In this document: piece by piece, positions 22,870-37,246 of the stretch | Layout: each line of letters begins with the position of its first letter | Position numbering within the stretch: the stretch's first letter is position 1 | DNA from: Kuschelorhynchus macadamiae | Taxonomy: Eukaryota > Arthropoda > Insecta > Coleoptera > Curculionidae | DNA length: 64,000 nucleotides | Assembly (NCBI GenBank): GCA_030620095.1 | Contig: JAUTXW010001311.1 | Span: forward strand, 391,001-455,000 | Direction of reading: 5' to 3' | Translations under genes and position numbers: made by a program | Notes under the pieces: model-generated | Seen by the model: the letters and a program-made list of their open reading frames with translations, nothing else | Told to the model about the DNA's origin: nothing | The model's database searches: none

Positions 22870-24250
22870 ATTTATTAACATACTTGCATTTCGTTCGCAA
22901 TATTTTATGGAACTTTTAGATGGAAAATACTCCTTAAGTAAATTTACAGCCGTAAGAGATACCTTGCATACATAAACTGAAATAAATTAAATATAAGGAA
23001 AGTAAGTAAAATGGGTGTCATAGTCTATCAGATTATAACTTTAGAATAACGTGATCCGAACAAAGTAACAATAGCAAATATGAAACGAATGAAAATATAA
23101 ATATTTTAGAACTTCCTCAAAAATAAAGTAAAATCTAAAAACGCGATAAGATTCTGAATACAACTAAATTGTTTGTAATAATCTATAGTGTGTTCAAAAT
23201 TCAAGTCTTTCTATGAGCATTTTACTTATTATAAAAGAGTTGTAAGTAATTTTGTTAAAAGCCCTATGGACAGATTCTAGTAACTAAGTTTCTTGATATA
23301 TTTAGAAAAACAGTATTTCGTTTATGCCGAGTCTTTATCTCTTATGGGAAAATCCTAAATCTATTGCCCAGTTATTAAGACTAACACATTGTTAGTTTTG
23401 AGATGACAATCACTTGTTTAAACCAAAAAAAATTCAGGTCAGTATTGAAAAAAAAAGTTTATTATAAACCACAGCACACAAAATTTACGCTAAAAGTTGC
23501 TTTGGGAATGTGTTTAGAGATTTAAATATTTTTTAGAATGAAAAGTTACAGTATACTTTTAAACGCGCAATATTTTGTTTTTTTCCAAATAACTTAAGAA
23601 CACAAATAGCTAGAATCCGACTGCAGACGTAATTGGCTAGAACATTTCTCATTAAATAATTTTGCATCTCTTTTAGGAAGAGACATCCGTAGATACAGAC
23701 TCGAATTCCGCACAACCTGTTTACCTGTATGGCCAAAGATAAAGCATTACTTGAATTAAAACGTAATTTATAAGGTACTAAAATAACACAAGATTATCTT
23801 TATTTGTGCATATGTCTTTATAGTTGACGAAAAATTGAATTAAAAAGGGTGTATAGTAAATATATACAATTTTTTTTTTAATTTTCTTATAATTGCTTTT
23901 CGAAGGCGAAAGATTATAAATATATTTTACTTTGATAGGTTATTTTCCCGATAACCATGATTTCTGAAAAAAAAACTGTTACTGAAGCAGCATTAACTTA
24001 AGTAAAACAATGCTAACAGAATCTAGAAATGAGCGATTTTCAAAATATAATTAAGTCTAAATTAAATGAATTAAATTAATTTAGCATAAAATAAAGTAAT
24101 TTAGATAAAACGTCTTTACATTCTAGTATTTCCAACGACCTTGTTAGGATTAAGGCTTGATCCGATTCCAATCTGCTTTGCTTCAATAATCCATATTTTT
24201 TCCTGCGGCAATTAAGCATACTTTTGTTTGATTGTTTGTTAGTTTATAAT
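22870..24250. other. No gene recognised
   Basis: AT-rich DNA with no supported gene or repeat. Confidence 0.35.
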
Positions 24251-24738
24251 CCTGTCGCAACCCCAGGTTCGGTTATATTTTGTACGGGGTCTATACGCTT
24301 GATTTCTCAAGATATCAAAAAATTTTACACACAAAAGTTTTAGGATTTAGTCTGAATCGTCAGAATTTGTTATCAAAAAAAAAAACATTTGAACATCGGA
24401 AATTGGAAAAATGAGCATCAGCTTTGTTATTTTAAATGGAACACCCTATATATTTTTAGTTTATCGAGAAGAGCTTTTTCTTTTGATTGCAAAAATATAT
24501 GGTTTGTCTATGCTCACTGTAACCATTATCCCATAATTTTGAAAAAACCTGCAAAAATTATCCGCTCTGGCTTAAGTATAGTAGAAATGGTTTAAAACTA
24601 TTTTTTGGGTTTTTCGCCTTGATAAACTCTGAAAATAAAAAAAAATATATTTACCTTATAAAATCAATAGACAGTCTTAAGTTCTGGGTCCACTATGAAG
24701 GTACACGAGGAACGACACTAAAAAATGTTTGTTTTCTG

Positions 24739-24772
24739 GACGTTTCGGGGGAAAGTCTACCACCGTCTTCAG
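24739..24772 (-). ncRNA. Hammerhead-like stem-loop, left foldback arm
   Basis: Minus strand: CTGAAGAC, a G/C-rich stem with loop, then CCGAAACGTC. It is the mirrored partner of 25420-25452 with two differences in the stem. Confidence 0.35.
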
Positions 24773-25419
24773 CAAACCTACAAATAAAAAACTAAAAGCA
24801 GATTATTTCTTATGTTTAGTATCAGAAATATAACCAGCGTCGCTAATCTCTGACAAAATGTCAAGAATGTCAATTTAAAGGTGTTATTTTTAACTGTTAG
24901 AATAAAGTGGGAAATATGTGCACCTAGAGTATGTTCATTTTAATTTATTGTATTTTGAGGTGTCCTTTTTTTACTTCAGTATTTAGCAAATTTAACCATG
25001 TGTTATTAAAACTAACGGAACAAGATGCTCTTCTTTTGCTAAAATACCAGAAGCATTCCATTTAATTGATGATTGTTATCTAGTGCATGTTGGCAACATG
25101 CACTAGATAATAAACATAAAATTAATTGGAATGCTTCTAGTATTTTAGCAAAAAAACCATGTTCCAAAAAACGTTAAATAAAAGAAAGTGCTTTAATATT
25201 ATTAAATAAAAATAATTGTGTAGCATCTTGTTCCGTTAGTTTTAATAACACATGGTACATACTCTAGGTACACATATATCCCACCTTATTTTAACAATTA
25301 AAAATAACACTTTTAAATTCACATTCATTGACATTTTGTCAGAGATTAGCCATTCTGGTTATATTTCTGATACTAAACATAAGAAAAATTCTGCTTTTAG
25401 TTTTTTATTTGTAGGTTTG

Positions 25420-25452
25420 CTGAAGACGGGGTAGGCTTTCCCCCGAAACGTC
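25420..25452 (+). ncRNA. Hammerhead-like stem-loop, right foldback arm
   Basis: CTGAAGAC, stem GGGG/CCCC with an 8-9 base loop, then CGAAACGTC. CUGAAGA satisfies the CUGANGA core and GAAA is present, but one extra base separates the core from helix II. Confidence 0.4.
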
Positions 25453-26099
25453 TAGAAAACAAACATTTTTCTTTGTCGTTCCTCCTGTACGTTCATAGTG
25501 GACCCAGAACTTAAGGCTGTCTATTGATTTTATAAGGTAAATAATTTTTTTTTATTTTCAGAATTTATTAAAGCGAAAAACCCAAAAAATAGTTTTAAAT
25601 AATGAATCCGCCACTACAATTTCGTAACTATTTATAGTAGAAATAATAGAAAGCTTTGGTTTTAATTGTTTTTACTTCAAAATGGCCGTTCTGTCACTCA
25701 CTTAACAACTTGTTTTAAAATATTATGCGCTTTGCCTTGGAAAAGTAATGGGCGGCTTTTAATTCAACTGTTTTGCTTTTCATATATGGTCGTTCTGTCA
25801 TTAACTCATATACCTACCTACTTGTCGAAAATAATAATACCTAATAATTACTATAATTATTACTTGAAATGATAGCAGAGATGTTAGCATAAGAAAATGA
25901 AGTAACAAGCTTTTTGGTATTATTTTTATATTAAACAAGTTACAATAACGATATCTATAGAAAACAAACAAGAAACTAACAAATAAAAAAGTCAAATTAT
26001 TAAGAATATTTATTATTAAATTTAGTCTACCTAGTCGCCTTGATTCAATATACATTTCTGTAATAATTCTGAAAATTTGCGAGTTATGGCTTTAAAAGT

Positions 26100-26540
26100 G
26101 AATTCGGAATTATTTTGATTTAAATTGTTAATTTCAGCTTGTATTTTTTCGGCTAATTCGCAAATAGTGGTTGGTCTATTGTAATATACTTTATTCTTAA
26201 GTTACCCCCATAAAAAAAAATCGAGAGGCGAAAGATCGGGCTATTCGCTAGCCAATTTATGGGTCCCTGTCTTCCTATCCACAGATCATATTTGTTGTTT
26301 AGATATTCGGTAACTTCGATGCAATTGTGTGGAGGGGCACCGTCCTGGTGCCAAATAAGGTTATTCAAAACTTGGAGAGGCAGCTCTTCTAAAACCTCAT
26401 CGATCTGATTTCGTAGAAGATCTAAATATCTTTGGCCATTCAAAGTATTCTCTATTACTATCATACCACACCAAATGTTACTAGACTTCCGACCCTGAAT
26501 TCACAAAATTTATTTTTAAAATATTGGCTTTTTCTTCATC
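26100..26540 (-). pseudogene. Mariner-type transposase remnant
   Basis: The frame at 26153-26464 contains ENTLNGQRYLDLL and LIWHQDGAPPHN (second catalytic Asp intact), then GRQGPINW. The third-Asp block PDLSPLDFFLWG is present but in a shifted frame at about 26210-26250 next to a poly-A run, after an in-frame TAG. The first Asp region is only partly recognisable. The N-terminal DNA-binding half is missing. Confidence 0.7.
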
Positions 26541-27089
26541 AGTAAATCCCATAGTTTTGAAAATAAAGGCAAAAAAGTGGCTAAGTAAGTGATGACAGAA
26601 CGGCCATATTGAAGGAAAAACTTAAGAACAATAATTATTGATTTCAAAGCCTCCCATTATTTTTCCAAAACGCCAAAGTGGCTCATATTTTAAAACAAGT
26701 TGATAAGTGAGTGACAGAACGACCATTTTGAAGTAAAAACAATTGAAATGAAAGCTTTCTATTATTTCTACTATACATAAGCCAGAGCGGATAATTTTTC
26801 CACGTTTTTTCAAAATTATGGGATAATGGTTACAGTGAGCATAGACAAACCATATATTTTTGGAATCAGGAGAAAAAGCTCTTCACAATAAACTAAAAAT
26901 ATACAGGGTGTTCCGTTTAAAATAACAAAGCTAATGTTCATTTTCCCAATTTCCGATTTTCATATGTTTTTTTTTATAACAAATTCTGACGATTCAGACT
27001 AAATCCTAAAACTTTTGTGTGTCAAATTTTTTGATATCTTGAGAAATAAAGCTTATAGACCCTGTTCAAAATATAACCGAACACCCTGT

Positions 27090-27570
27090 ATATATTTACC
27101 GACACAAGTAATCGGTTATTTATTAAATTATACTATTGCAATTAAGAAGTTCAAAATTCGGATTAATAAAATTCTTATATTGTTATAAATGAAACGAAAA
27201 TCGGTATTATATGTTGCTACTGACATTCTAGAGCTATGTTTTTCAAATATTGTAACCCTTATATTAGTCCGGAGTAGAGTACCAAAGAGTCAAAAAAAAA
27301 TGATGTGCTAATGCAGGAGTAGTTAAATGCCAATGTTAAATTTTTTTATCTGAAACTGAATAAAGGCATTTTGCAAAACGCACATTAATTAATTAAAAAG
27401 ATAGCAACAGTTATTCTTTAAACGTATCACGTTCAAACCAGTTCGGTTCTTTGTCTGAGATACGTAGCCTAGGGTAATCAAAACCTGATATCAGATTATT
27501 CTAATTTTATTGAATGCGATTGTCTAAATCCTATATTATTTCTACGCATAAAATCACACATTTCGAATAT
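27090..27570. other. No gene recognised
   Basis: AT-rich, no supported feature. Confidence 0.35.
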
Positions 27571-27574
27571 GCAC

Positions 27575-27730
27575 TCATGCATCTTTATTTCCCTGCTTAG
27601 TATATCGATTTTAACAGCACAGCTGGCAGCTGCAGGTGAATGGCTTCACTGGATAAACTCTGCGTGTTCAAAGTGTGCTCGAATTAGAATTAATGCTGAC
27701 TAATTTCAGTTCATCTTTCTGTGGTCGGGA
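27575..27730 (+). repeat. Dispersed repeat R3, copy 1
   Basis: TATATCGATTTTAACAGCAC, GGCAG.T.CAGGTGAATGGCTT, GATAAACTCTGCGTGTTC and AATTAATGCTGACTAATTTC match 40195-40330 in order. Confidence 0.5.
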
Positions 27731-27739
27731 GTATAGTAG

Positions 27740-28775
27740 TCTGAGTTGGAATGGTTTACATCGAATAACAAAAATCATAATTTAGGCTCTTATTTTAACC
27801 ATGATTTATTACAAATGATTTCCTAATTAAGAAGAAATCCTTCTTGTTTCCTAGAAATATAATAAAATCAAATTGAACATAAACTTGCTTAAAAGTAGTT
27901 TTATGTAGCGCTGATAAGATCTTATGGTTTCTTCAATTTTAAATTTTCTTTTTAAAATATTTATTTAAAAAATTGCCTACAAGATATCTATAAGACATAT
28001 ACCATGAAACTACTTTCCTTTTTGTTCTCTGATTTTTAATTTACCTTTATTAGTTTCTGCATAATCACTAACTTGAAGCCTTTTTCTTTCAAAATTTCAT
28101 TAAATGTAATGTTTTGAATTGTTTTATCGGAGGTATTTAGGTTTTATCATGATATATGCAAATTCAAGAGATAATTTATAAAGTCTTAAGATACAAGTGC
28201 CAAGCCTTACGATGTAAATGCCTTATAAGCGAACTAAATATATTTTTTTCAATTATAAGTTTCAAGATGTCTAGAAAAGAATACATGTTATTGAAGAATC
28301 ACCTTGTAAACATCGCCACCATATTGCCTTGTTATGTTCCTGTACGATATGTTTTGATGCAAAAATAAAAGTAGTTTTTATTTATTATTTATTATACTGG
28401 TATCACTGACTCTATGCAAAATAATCGAATTGCTTCTCTGTATATAAATACCGACTTAATTTTTACATTTATTGTGTTAAATGTTACACTTTATTATTAA
28501 TGAAAAGTAAAAAATATAAAAAGTTAAAAAAACTATAAAAATAAAGAATTTTTTAGAATAGAACAGTTATTTAGTATTGTTCTCGTATAGTCATAATCCC
28601 TGAAAAAACCTCTAGAGTAGAAGGCGTAACACCATAAATAAATTGCTTTCGCACGTTTCACACTTATTCTGTATTACACGTCATAATTGATGAAAAGTTT
28701 AGAGAATATAAAAGAAAAACAAAAAAATCGTAATGGTAATAAATTATGAATTGAAATATGTTAGAATGTACATAA
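27740..28775. other. No gene recognised
   Basis: AT-rich. The 70-codon frame at 28156 has no family signal. Confidence 0.35.
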
Positions 28776-28779
28776 AGGA

Positions 28780-28875
28780 CCCCGCTCATTTCTTATAGAA
28801 AATGGCTTTCAGTTAATTTCTCTGAAAATTCAATATGTTATAGTCCTCGACCTCCTGATCTCTCATAGCCACAAC
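28780..28875 (+). repeat. Dispersed repeat R4, copy 1
   Basis: AATGGCTTTCAGT.AATTT, TCTCGACCTCCTGATC and CATAGCCACAACT. An inverted relative lies at 31215-31325. Confidence 0.5.
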
Positions 28876-28879
28876 TTAA

Positions 28880-31075
<2,196 letters not shown>

Positions 31076-31214
31076 AGCTTTTAATCAAAAATACTCTTCT
31101 CGCGGCTGACCTATTTGAATACATATTAAGTAAATATTTAAAATTAAAAAAAAGTGTAAAATATGGAAAATACAAAATTACAACTTAGTCAACATCTATA
31201 TCAAAAACTAACCG

Positions 31215-31325
31215 CATAATTTAGTTGTGGCCATGAAAGCATTTGATCAGGAGATCGAGAACTACAACATTTCACATTTTCAGAAAAATTCACTGAAAGC
31301 CATTGTGCGTGATCCTTTGTGCATG
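31215..31325 (-). repeat. Dispersed repeat R4, copy 2
   Basis: Reverse-complement relative of 28780-28875 (GGCCATGAAAGCATTTGATC on this strand, GAAAGCCATTGTGCGT at the end). Confidence 0.5.
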
Positions 31326-31724
31326 TGAATCTCTTTATTTTCGCAGAATACTAGTAAGCTATCGCTAGCTTATAAGAAGTCCTTCTAGGCACCAAGGTCA
31401 CCTATTTTTATTAAATCGGTTTGCTGATGAACAAATTCAGGGATATACCCGAACAGGGTATACAAAATGACTAATAAAGATAAGAATTATATCTTAAAAC
31501 GCCATCCTCCTACCATCCAATAGTATGAAATACGATTTGTTTTAGTTTTATACATTATTATTAATACAAAATGCTTAAAAAAACATATCGCAATATTTAG
31601 ATCAACGCCATGACCCAAATAATGCACCGAATATAACATATAGGGCAACATTTTATACAAATAGGTAAAAGATAAGAAAAGTGCAGTTTTAAAGCTTACT
31701 TCCGCAATTTCAATACACGAGGCT

Positions 31725-31875
31725 TGAGGCGAGCGTATCCAGATATCGCAATATTTGCGCCTTGTCACGTAATACTCCGGGACATTGCCAGATTTATTGG
31801 CACCTCTAAACGCGCAGATGGAGAGAAATCCGATCAATTCTGCCTGGAAAGAAATCATAAAAAGACTCGTTTAAT
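31725..31875 (+). repeat. Dispersed repeat R2, copy 3
   Basis: The best-preserved R2 copy: TATCGCAATATTTGCGCC, GTCACGTAATACTCCGGGAC, GCCAGATTTATTGGCACC and AACGCGCAGATGGAGAG. Confidence 0.6.
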
Positions 31876-31879
31876 ACAA

Positions 31880-33195
31880 CAGGAATTTAAAAGATTTAAG
31901 TTACGTTTGTCTGCTTATAATGTATGAAACTGACTACAGTATATCAGAGGTTATCTAATGCGGAGAGGAGATATATGCAAAAACAAACTTCTACATTTTT
32001 AATAAATTTTAAAAATAATTTAATAATAAATTTGACAAATAATATTAGTATCTAGATTAAACATCTTCGGTTTTTTTTTAACAAATGTATCTCTCGTCGC
32101 ATCTGTAATTATTGGGTTCTTTTTTTTGGACTCCATTACTGTACGACGAAAAATTAAAAATGTCTCACTGTGCACATTCAATAAAAATTTAAGTGACTGT
32201 AAAATATAAATAAGAGAACGGAGCTTGTCTCTTTAATGTGTTTTGGATATACCTGGGTCCAATGAATCAAGTCACTGTGTGAAACACTTGGGTTTACAAT
32301 ATAGGGTGAAATTGTTGCAAGATAAAATTAAATTAAAAAAAATCGGTAAAATTCCTTTACCCGAAACTTCCCTCGTTATAAATATGAATATGTCAAAAAC
32401 ATTTTGGAAAAATCTTTTTGACAACCAATTTTTTTATAAAAACGTGAATGCATATCAATTTTTACAAATTTTCTCGGGAAATTTTGTTGTCCGAGTGATT
32501 TTGTTAGAGAATATTCGAGTGGAAATTAAATTTTAAACTAATTTCAATTTATTTTTTATTTATTTACACCATAACAAAACACAACTTACAAAATAAGTGA
32601 CCTACTAAACATATAAAGAATACATTAATCCAAACCTTTTTATCAAAAACGCAATTACTATAAAAGGTACAGTTTTAATATTTATTGGGAGTATTTTCAT
32701 GCAATTGTTTCCAAGGCCTACTTATCTTAGTTAAGTCATCTTTCATGTTACTGCACCGTATCTACCGGTAAAATAAAATTAATACTACTTGTGATTTTTT
32801 CTCGCTTTCCTAAAATAAGACAACAGTCATAAAATGTCAAAATAATACAAAATTACTTATCAATAAACAATAAAAAATATTCCAGGATTTTCTGATTAAT
32901 AATATGTATGTGTTTGTTTCATGTTATGTATTAGGAAAAATGTATATCGGCAAGGTTTTGTCAATTTTTTCTGAAACAAAAAGCAAAAATACGGCTTGTT
33001 ATGCGGTTTCGTGTAGCTAATAAGATATACTTTAATACTAATATTTAATAAATACAACTTTCTATCTAAAATCTTTGAGAAAATTTAAGAAAAAGTTCAC
33101 ATTTTAGAGAAAAAATTAAACTTATCCCATTTTGTGATAAATTAAAAATTTGATATCAAGATAAGAGAAACATGATTTGCCGAGAGGCTGTCCTT
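31880..33195. other. No gene recognised
   Basis: AT-rich. A 97-codon open frame at 32243-32536 (+) shows no recognisable motif. Confidence 0.35.
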
Positions 33196-33269
33196 TGGGC
33201 GATTCGAGCTTTGACTTTTTGCGTTTTTTCGCTCCCTTCTTCTTCGATGCTCATTTTGCGAAGATTTTC

Positions 33270-34366
33270 TACAACTCGTTATTAGTGTTGGTTACCCATG
33301 GATAGATACGACTTTATTGAATTGGTGTTGAAATGACCTGTTGTTTTGATTACTTGTTGTTTATTAATCCCTGATTTGTCTAAGCACGTCAGTGCTGTTA
33401 ACTGGTTTGAAAGATTTGTAATTTTGTTTGCGTCCAAATCAAATTTCACAGCGAAATCTCTTGTCCAACTGGAAACAGCATTTCTTCCTAAGGGAATATA
33501 CAGTGGCTGAGTTGATCAGTCATTTATTGACAAGCTTTTCAAAAAGGCGAACTACTATCGGTACTTGTCTTGTGTGGTTTTCGAAAACACAGGACTATAT
33601 TCGGTTCTGCCTGTAACAATAAAACATTTCTATTAGTATTTACATAGTATGTCAATATAGAACCATTAGTGTGAATTTTTTTTTCTCTATATAAACAAAT
33701 TTAAATAAGACTAATTTAAAAAATAAGTACTAGCAAAAATTATACTGCCTATTTGAAATGGGAAATAAGGTAATTTGATTCTTCCCTTCACGGCCACGGG
33801 AGACTAATTCAACGGCCGTAATATGAGAGAATTTTCTTTGAAGATCCTTTGGGTTGTCTTCTCTTCAGAAATTAAGTATTTTCATGTAGTCATCATGTGA
33901 GAAGGACGCTGAACTTTTTTCTCTGTTCTCAACATTTCCTTATAGAATACGACGTTTAGCATCGCGTGCATTTGAGGATGATTTAAATCTTATGTCTTTA
34001 AAAGGATCAAATATTATGTTTCATTTTATTAAAGTAATATTCTTGAACTTGTTTTGTCGTATTTTCCCACATTGTCTTGATTATTCTTTGTAATCATCTC
34101 CGTTGGTTTTCTTCATATTAAGGGCCCAATTAGCGACGATTCCGAGAGGTTTTTACTCCAAAATTTAATTTCTGTTCTGGTAAATTAGTGAAAACTGCAT
34201 CCATACTGACAGATTTGACTTTAGTGTCTTTATTTTCAGTTGCACGTTTAATTTGTGGTGGTTTAAAGTCTCCAAATCTAACTTTTTTGTAGCACATTAC
34301 ACGTTTGTTTTAGAGGTTTATTTCGCATCTTTATTTTGTTACCAGTAGTTACCAAAAACATTGTCA
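33270..34366 (-). pseudogene. Crypton-type tyrosine recombinase, left-arm copy
   Basis: Reading the minus strand outward from about 34366: an unassigned N-terminal segment, then (around 33840-33790) ITAVELVSRGREG, equivalent to the ELAWRGGEG block with the first catalytic Arg. Next come VFENTGLYSVLP-type sequence, the HSNR-equivalent block KITNLSNQLTAL at about 33435-33400, SGINKQQVIKTTGHFN at about 33370-33320 with its GH pair, and SIKSYLSM at 33290-33315 with a Tyr (codon at 33306-33308) where the nucleophile is expected. A stop follows at about 33280. The catalytic His and Arg of H-x-x-R read Leu and Gln. Several stops and shifts interrupt the middle. This matches the DUF3504/Crypton family related to KCTD1 and ZMYM tails. 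Confidence 0.6.
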
Positions 34367-34876
34367 ATAAAAATTTGATAACTAAATTACCGCGGCAATT
34401 TTTTTGACAGATAAATATTCACTTATTAATTTGATCAGTTGCCATGGTAAGTGATTCCATTATATTAATGCGCAAGTGATATTTTCAACTTCATTAAGGA
34501 AAAAAATTTCTATTTTTTGTGGAAGTTCTAATACCAAATTAAACAACTGGGACTTTAACTGTTTGTTATGATTTATTTAAAAAATAATTTTTATTTTAAT
34601 ATTTATTCTATAATAGATTTTTATTTTGTTGGCAGTTAAGGAAAATGCTCCCGCGCCTTGATTAAAAAAACGTTTTGCTAAAATAATAAGGTTTAAAAGT
34701 TTTATTACTTTATTTAGTAGAAACCTAAAAAGGTCAAGGTCTAAAGGTCTCCCCTTACCACATCCAATGTAAAATTTTCAAAAACTATTCTTAAATCTGG
34801 GGAAAATTTAACGAAACTCAGTTAAGTTATAACAATTTTTACATTAGTATATAACATCTACTACACAAAAACTCAG

Positions 34877-35285
34877 TTTCGTCGATAACTTTATCACACT
34901 TGTACACCAAACTCTTTATATCAGATTCCTTTTTTAATACATCTAAATAATAGAGTTATATCCCGAACGTCGCTGCATAAGTACTGGCATTTTGTTCCGC
35001 TATATTTAATTTTAACCAAAATATAACGATTTCATCTCCATATGATCGTTGATTTTTGACCAGCATTTGAATTCCATTGAATAAGTAGGTTTTCAGCTAT
35101 GCCGCATACAGATGGACAGATCGACCGACTGACAGACTGACGGAAATGGGAGGACATGGTTTTTGGGGTCCAGGGACCTGAAAACGCAAAGATCTGCAAA
35201 AATCTCGAAGGGTGATTTTTTTCACCATTACTATACTTCCCTCTTGCGAGATACATATACCTAGGTCTTTTTCACTCACTAAATT
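34877..35285 (-). repeat. Dispersed repeat R1, inverted copy within the left arm
   Basis: The minus strand shows AAAATCACCCTTCGAGATTT, CCGTCAGTCTGTCAGTCGG and GGCATAGCTG in R1 order. It is absent from the corresponding position of the right arm (near 36740), so it inserted after the arms arose or was lost from the other. Confidence 0.65.
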
Positions 35286-36055
35286 ATATCTGCCATATTA
35301 TCCCCGTTCCACATTAAGTGAAGAAAAATAGGGGTTTTCAAAGCTTGAAGTAGCCCAAGGATAATTAATGTGGAGGAGAAACCGAAATATTGAGAACAAA
35401 TACATATTGCAAATATTTTTTAGTTGTAGGTCCAAGAGAAATATTAAAACAACATAACCGTATGCACCCAGTCCAAGTTAAAATGGCTGGCTGTTATAAG
35501 ATTAAATTAAATAAAAAAAATGATTTTTAGTCTGGACACTTTCAACATACTAGCCATGGTAAATAAAAAATGGAGGGTTGGCCGACTGGAAGTGACAACT
35601 CCGGTTGGCATTCGATTTTCAAATTTCTACTGTTATTTTTATTTACTTTTACTCTTTCTATTTTTTTAACTTAGATGTTTTTTGTTTTTAGATGTTACTG
35701 TGCCTGAATCCAGAAATCCACTGCCGAAAATCCAAGGCTTGGGGCTCTTGAAGTAACACATTCAGAATATCTACCTTTCTGCAACTTCTATTTTTGTAGA
35801 ACCCTGTATTTATTAATATAATATAGCCCGGAGATAATGTGGCAGAGATTATCCAGTTTAGTAAGGGAAATACACGTACATATATCTCCAATACTTCGAA
35901 AAAATTTTTCCAAGTCATTTCATTTTTTCTTATCACAATTTGAACACTGCATACCCGACGGTCCCACACAGTGACTGTATATAGTGGACCTGAGTGTATG
36001 CAAAACCTATTAAGAGCAAGTTTCATTCCTTTAGTGGTCATCCCAAAAAAATCTT

Positions 36056-36178
<123 letters not shown>

Positions 36179-36192
36179 GTGTCATTAAAATT

Positions 36193-36225
36193 ACACACCT
36201 TTATCAATATTTGATAAAGGTGTGT
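36193..36225. repeat. Perfect 15-bp hairpin
   Basis: ACACACCTTTATCAA mirrored exactly across a TAT loop, next to the central (TA)n tract. Confidence 0.85.
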
Positions 36226-37246
36226 GAAAGCGCATTTTTATTGATTTTAGTATCTACTCTCCGCATGATGGTGCTAGTGCATACTTTTTTTTTCGGCAGT
36301 GGATCTCTGGATTCAGGTACAGTAACATCTAACAACAAAAAAAATCTAAGTTAAAAAAATAAAAAAAGTAAAAGTAAATAAAAATAACAGTAGAAATTTG
36401 AAAATTGAATGCCAATCGGAGTTGTCACTTCCAGTCGGCCAACCCTCCATTTTTTATTTACTATGGCTAGTATGTTGAAAGTGTCCAGACTAAAAATCAT
36501 TTTTTTTTTTATTTAATTTAATCTTATAACAGCCAGCCATTTTAACTTTGACTGGGTGCATACGGTTATGTAGTTTTAATATTTCTCTTGGACCTACAAC
36601 TAAAAAATATTTGCAATATGTATTTGTTTTCAATATTTCGGTTTCTCCTCCACATTAATTATCCTTGGGCTATTTCAGGCTTTGAAAAACCCTATTTTTC
36701 ATCACTTAATGTGGAACAGGGATAATGTGGCAGATATAACTGAGTTTTTATGTAGTAGATGTTATATACTAATGTAAAAATTGTTATAACTTAACTGAGT
36801 TTCGTTAAATTTTCCCCAGATTTAAGAATAGTTTTTGAAAATTTTACATTGGATGTGGCAAGGGGAGACCTTGGTCTTTTTAGGTTTCTACTAAATAAAG
36901 TAATAAAACTTTTAAACCTTATTATTTTAGTAAAACGTTTTTTTTAATCAAGGTGCGGGAGCATTTTCCTTAATTGCCAACAAAATAAAATCCATTATAG
37001 AATGAATATTAAAATAAAAATTATTTTTTATATAAATCATAACAAAAAGTTGAAGTCACAGTTGTTTAATTTGGTATTAGAACTTTCACAAAAAATTGAA
37101 ATTTTTTTCCTTAATGAAGTTAAAAATATCACTTGCGCAATAATATAATGCAATCATTTACCATGGCAACTGATCAAATTAATAAGTGAAAATTTATCTG
37201 TCAAAAAAATTGCCGCGGTAATTTATTTATCAAATTTTTATTGACA

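Larger units (their letters stand above)
24589..25632. mobile_element. Head-to-head PLE foldback nested in mariner TIR
   Basis: Two 3' ends of one PLE family in opposite orientation (24589-25092 minus, 25094-25632 plus) meet at a near-perfect palindrome centred at 25093, where a 17-bp arm is mirrored across one base. Arms are about 95% identical by eye and each corresponds to the PLE end at 1-658, including decayed GIY-YIG codons. The 12-bp direct repeat TATAGTAGAAAT flanks the insert (24577-24588 and 25633-25644), consistent with a target duplication inside the host element's TIR. Confidence 0.75.
24258..27088 (-). mobile_element. Dead long-TIR mariner-type element, split by a nested insertion
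   Basis: Inverted repeats run inward from GGTTCGGTTATATTTTG at about 24267 and from the matching end at 27088 (ACAGGGTGTTCGG on the minus strand). The right TIR is about 26545-27088. The left is 24258-24588 continued at 25633-25810, because a PLE foldback sits between. The TIR length is therefore about 530 bp. Transposase remnants on the minus strand fill 26100-26540. A TA follows the right end at 27089-27090. Confidence 0.75.

Noticed and set aside
31487..31927. Frames of 123 and 67 codons on opposite strands
   Set aside because: They overlap repeat R2 and each other; no family signal.
32243..32536. 97-codon open frame (+)
   Set aside because: No recognisable domain, AT-driven composition.
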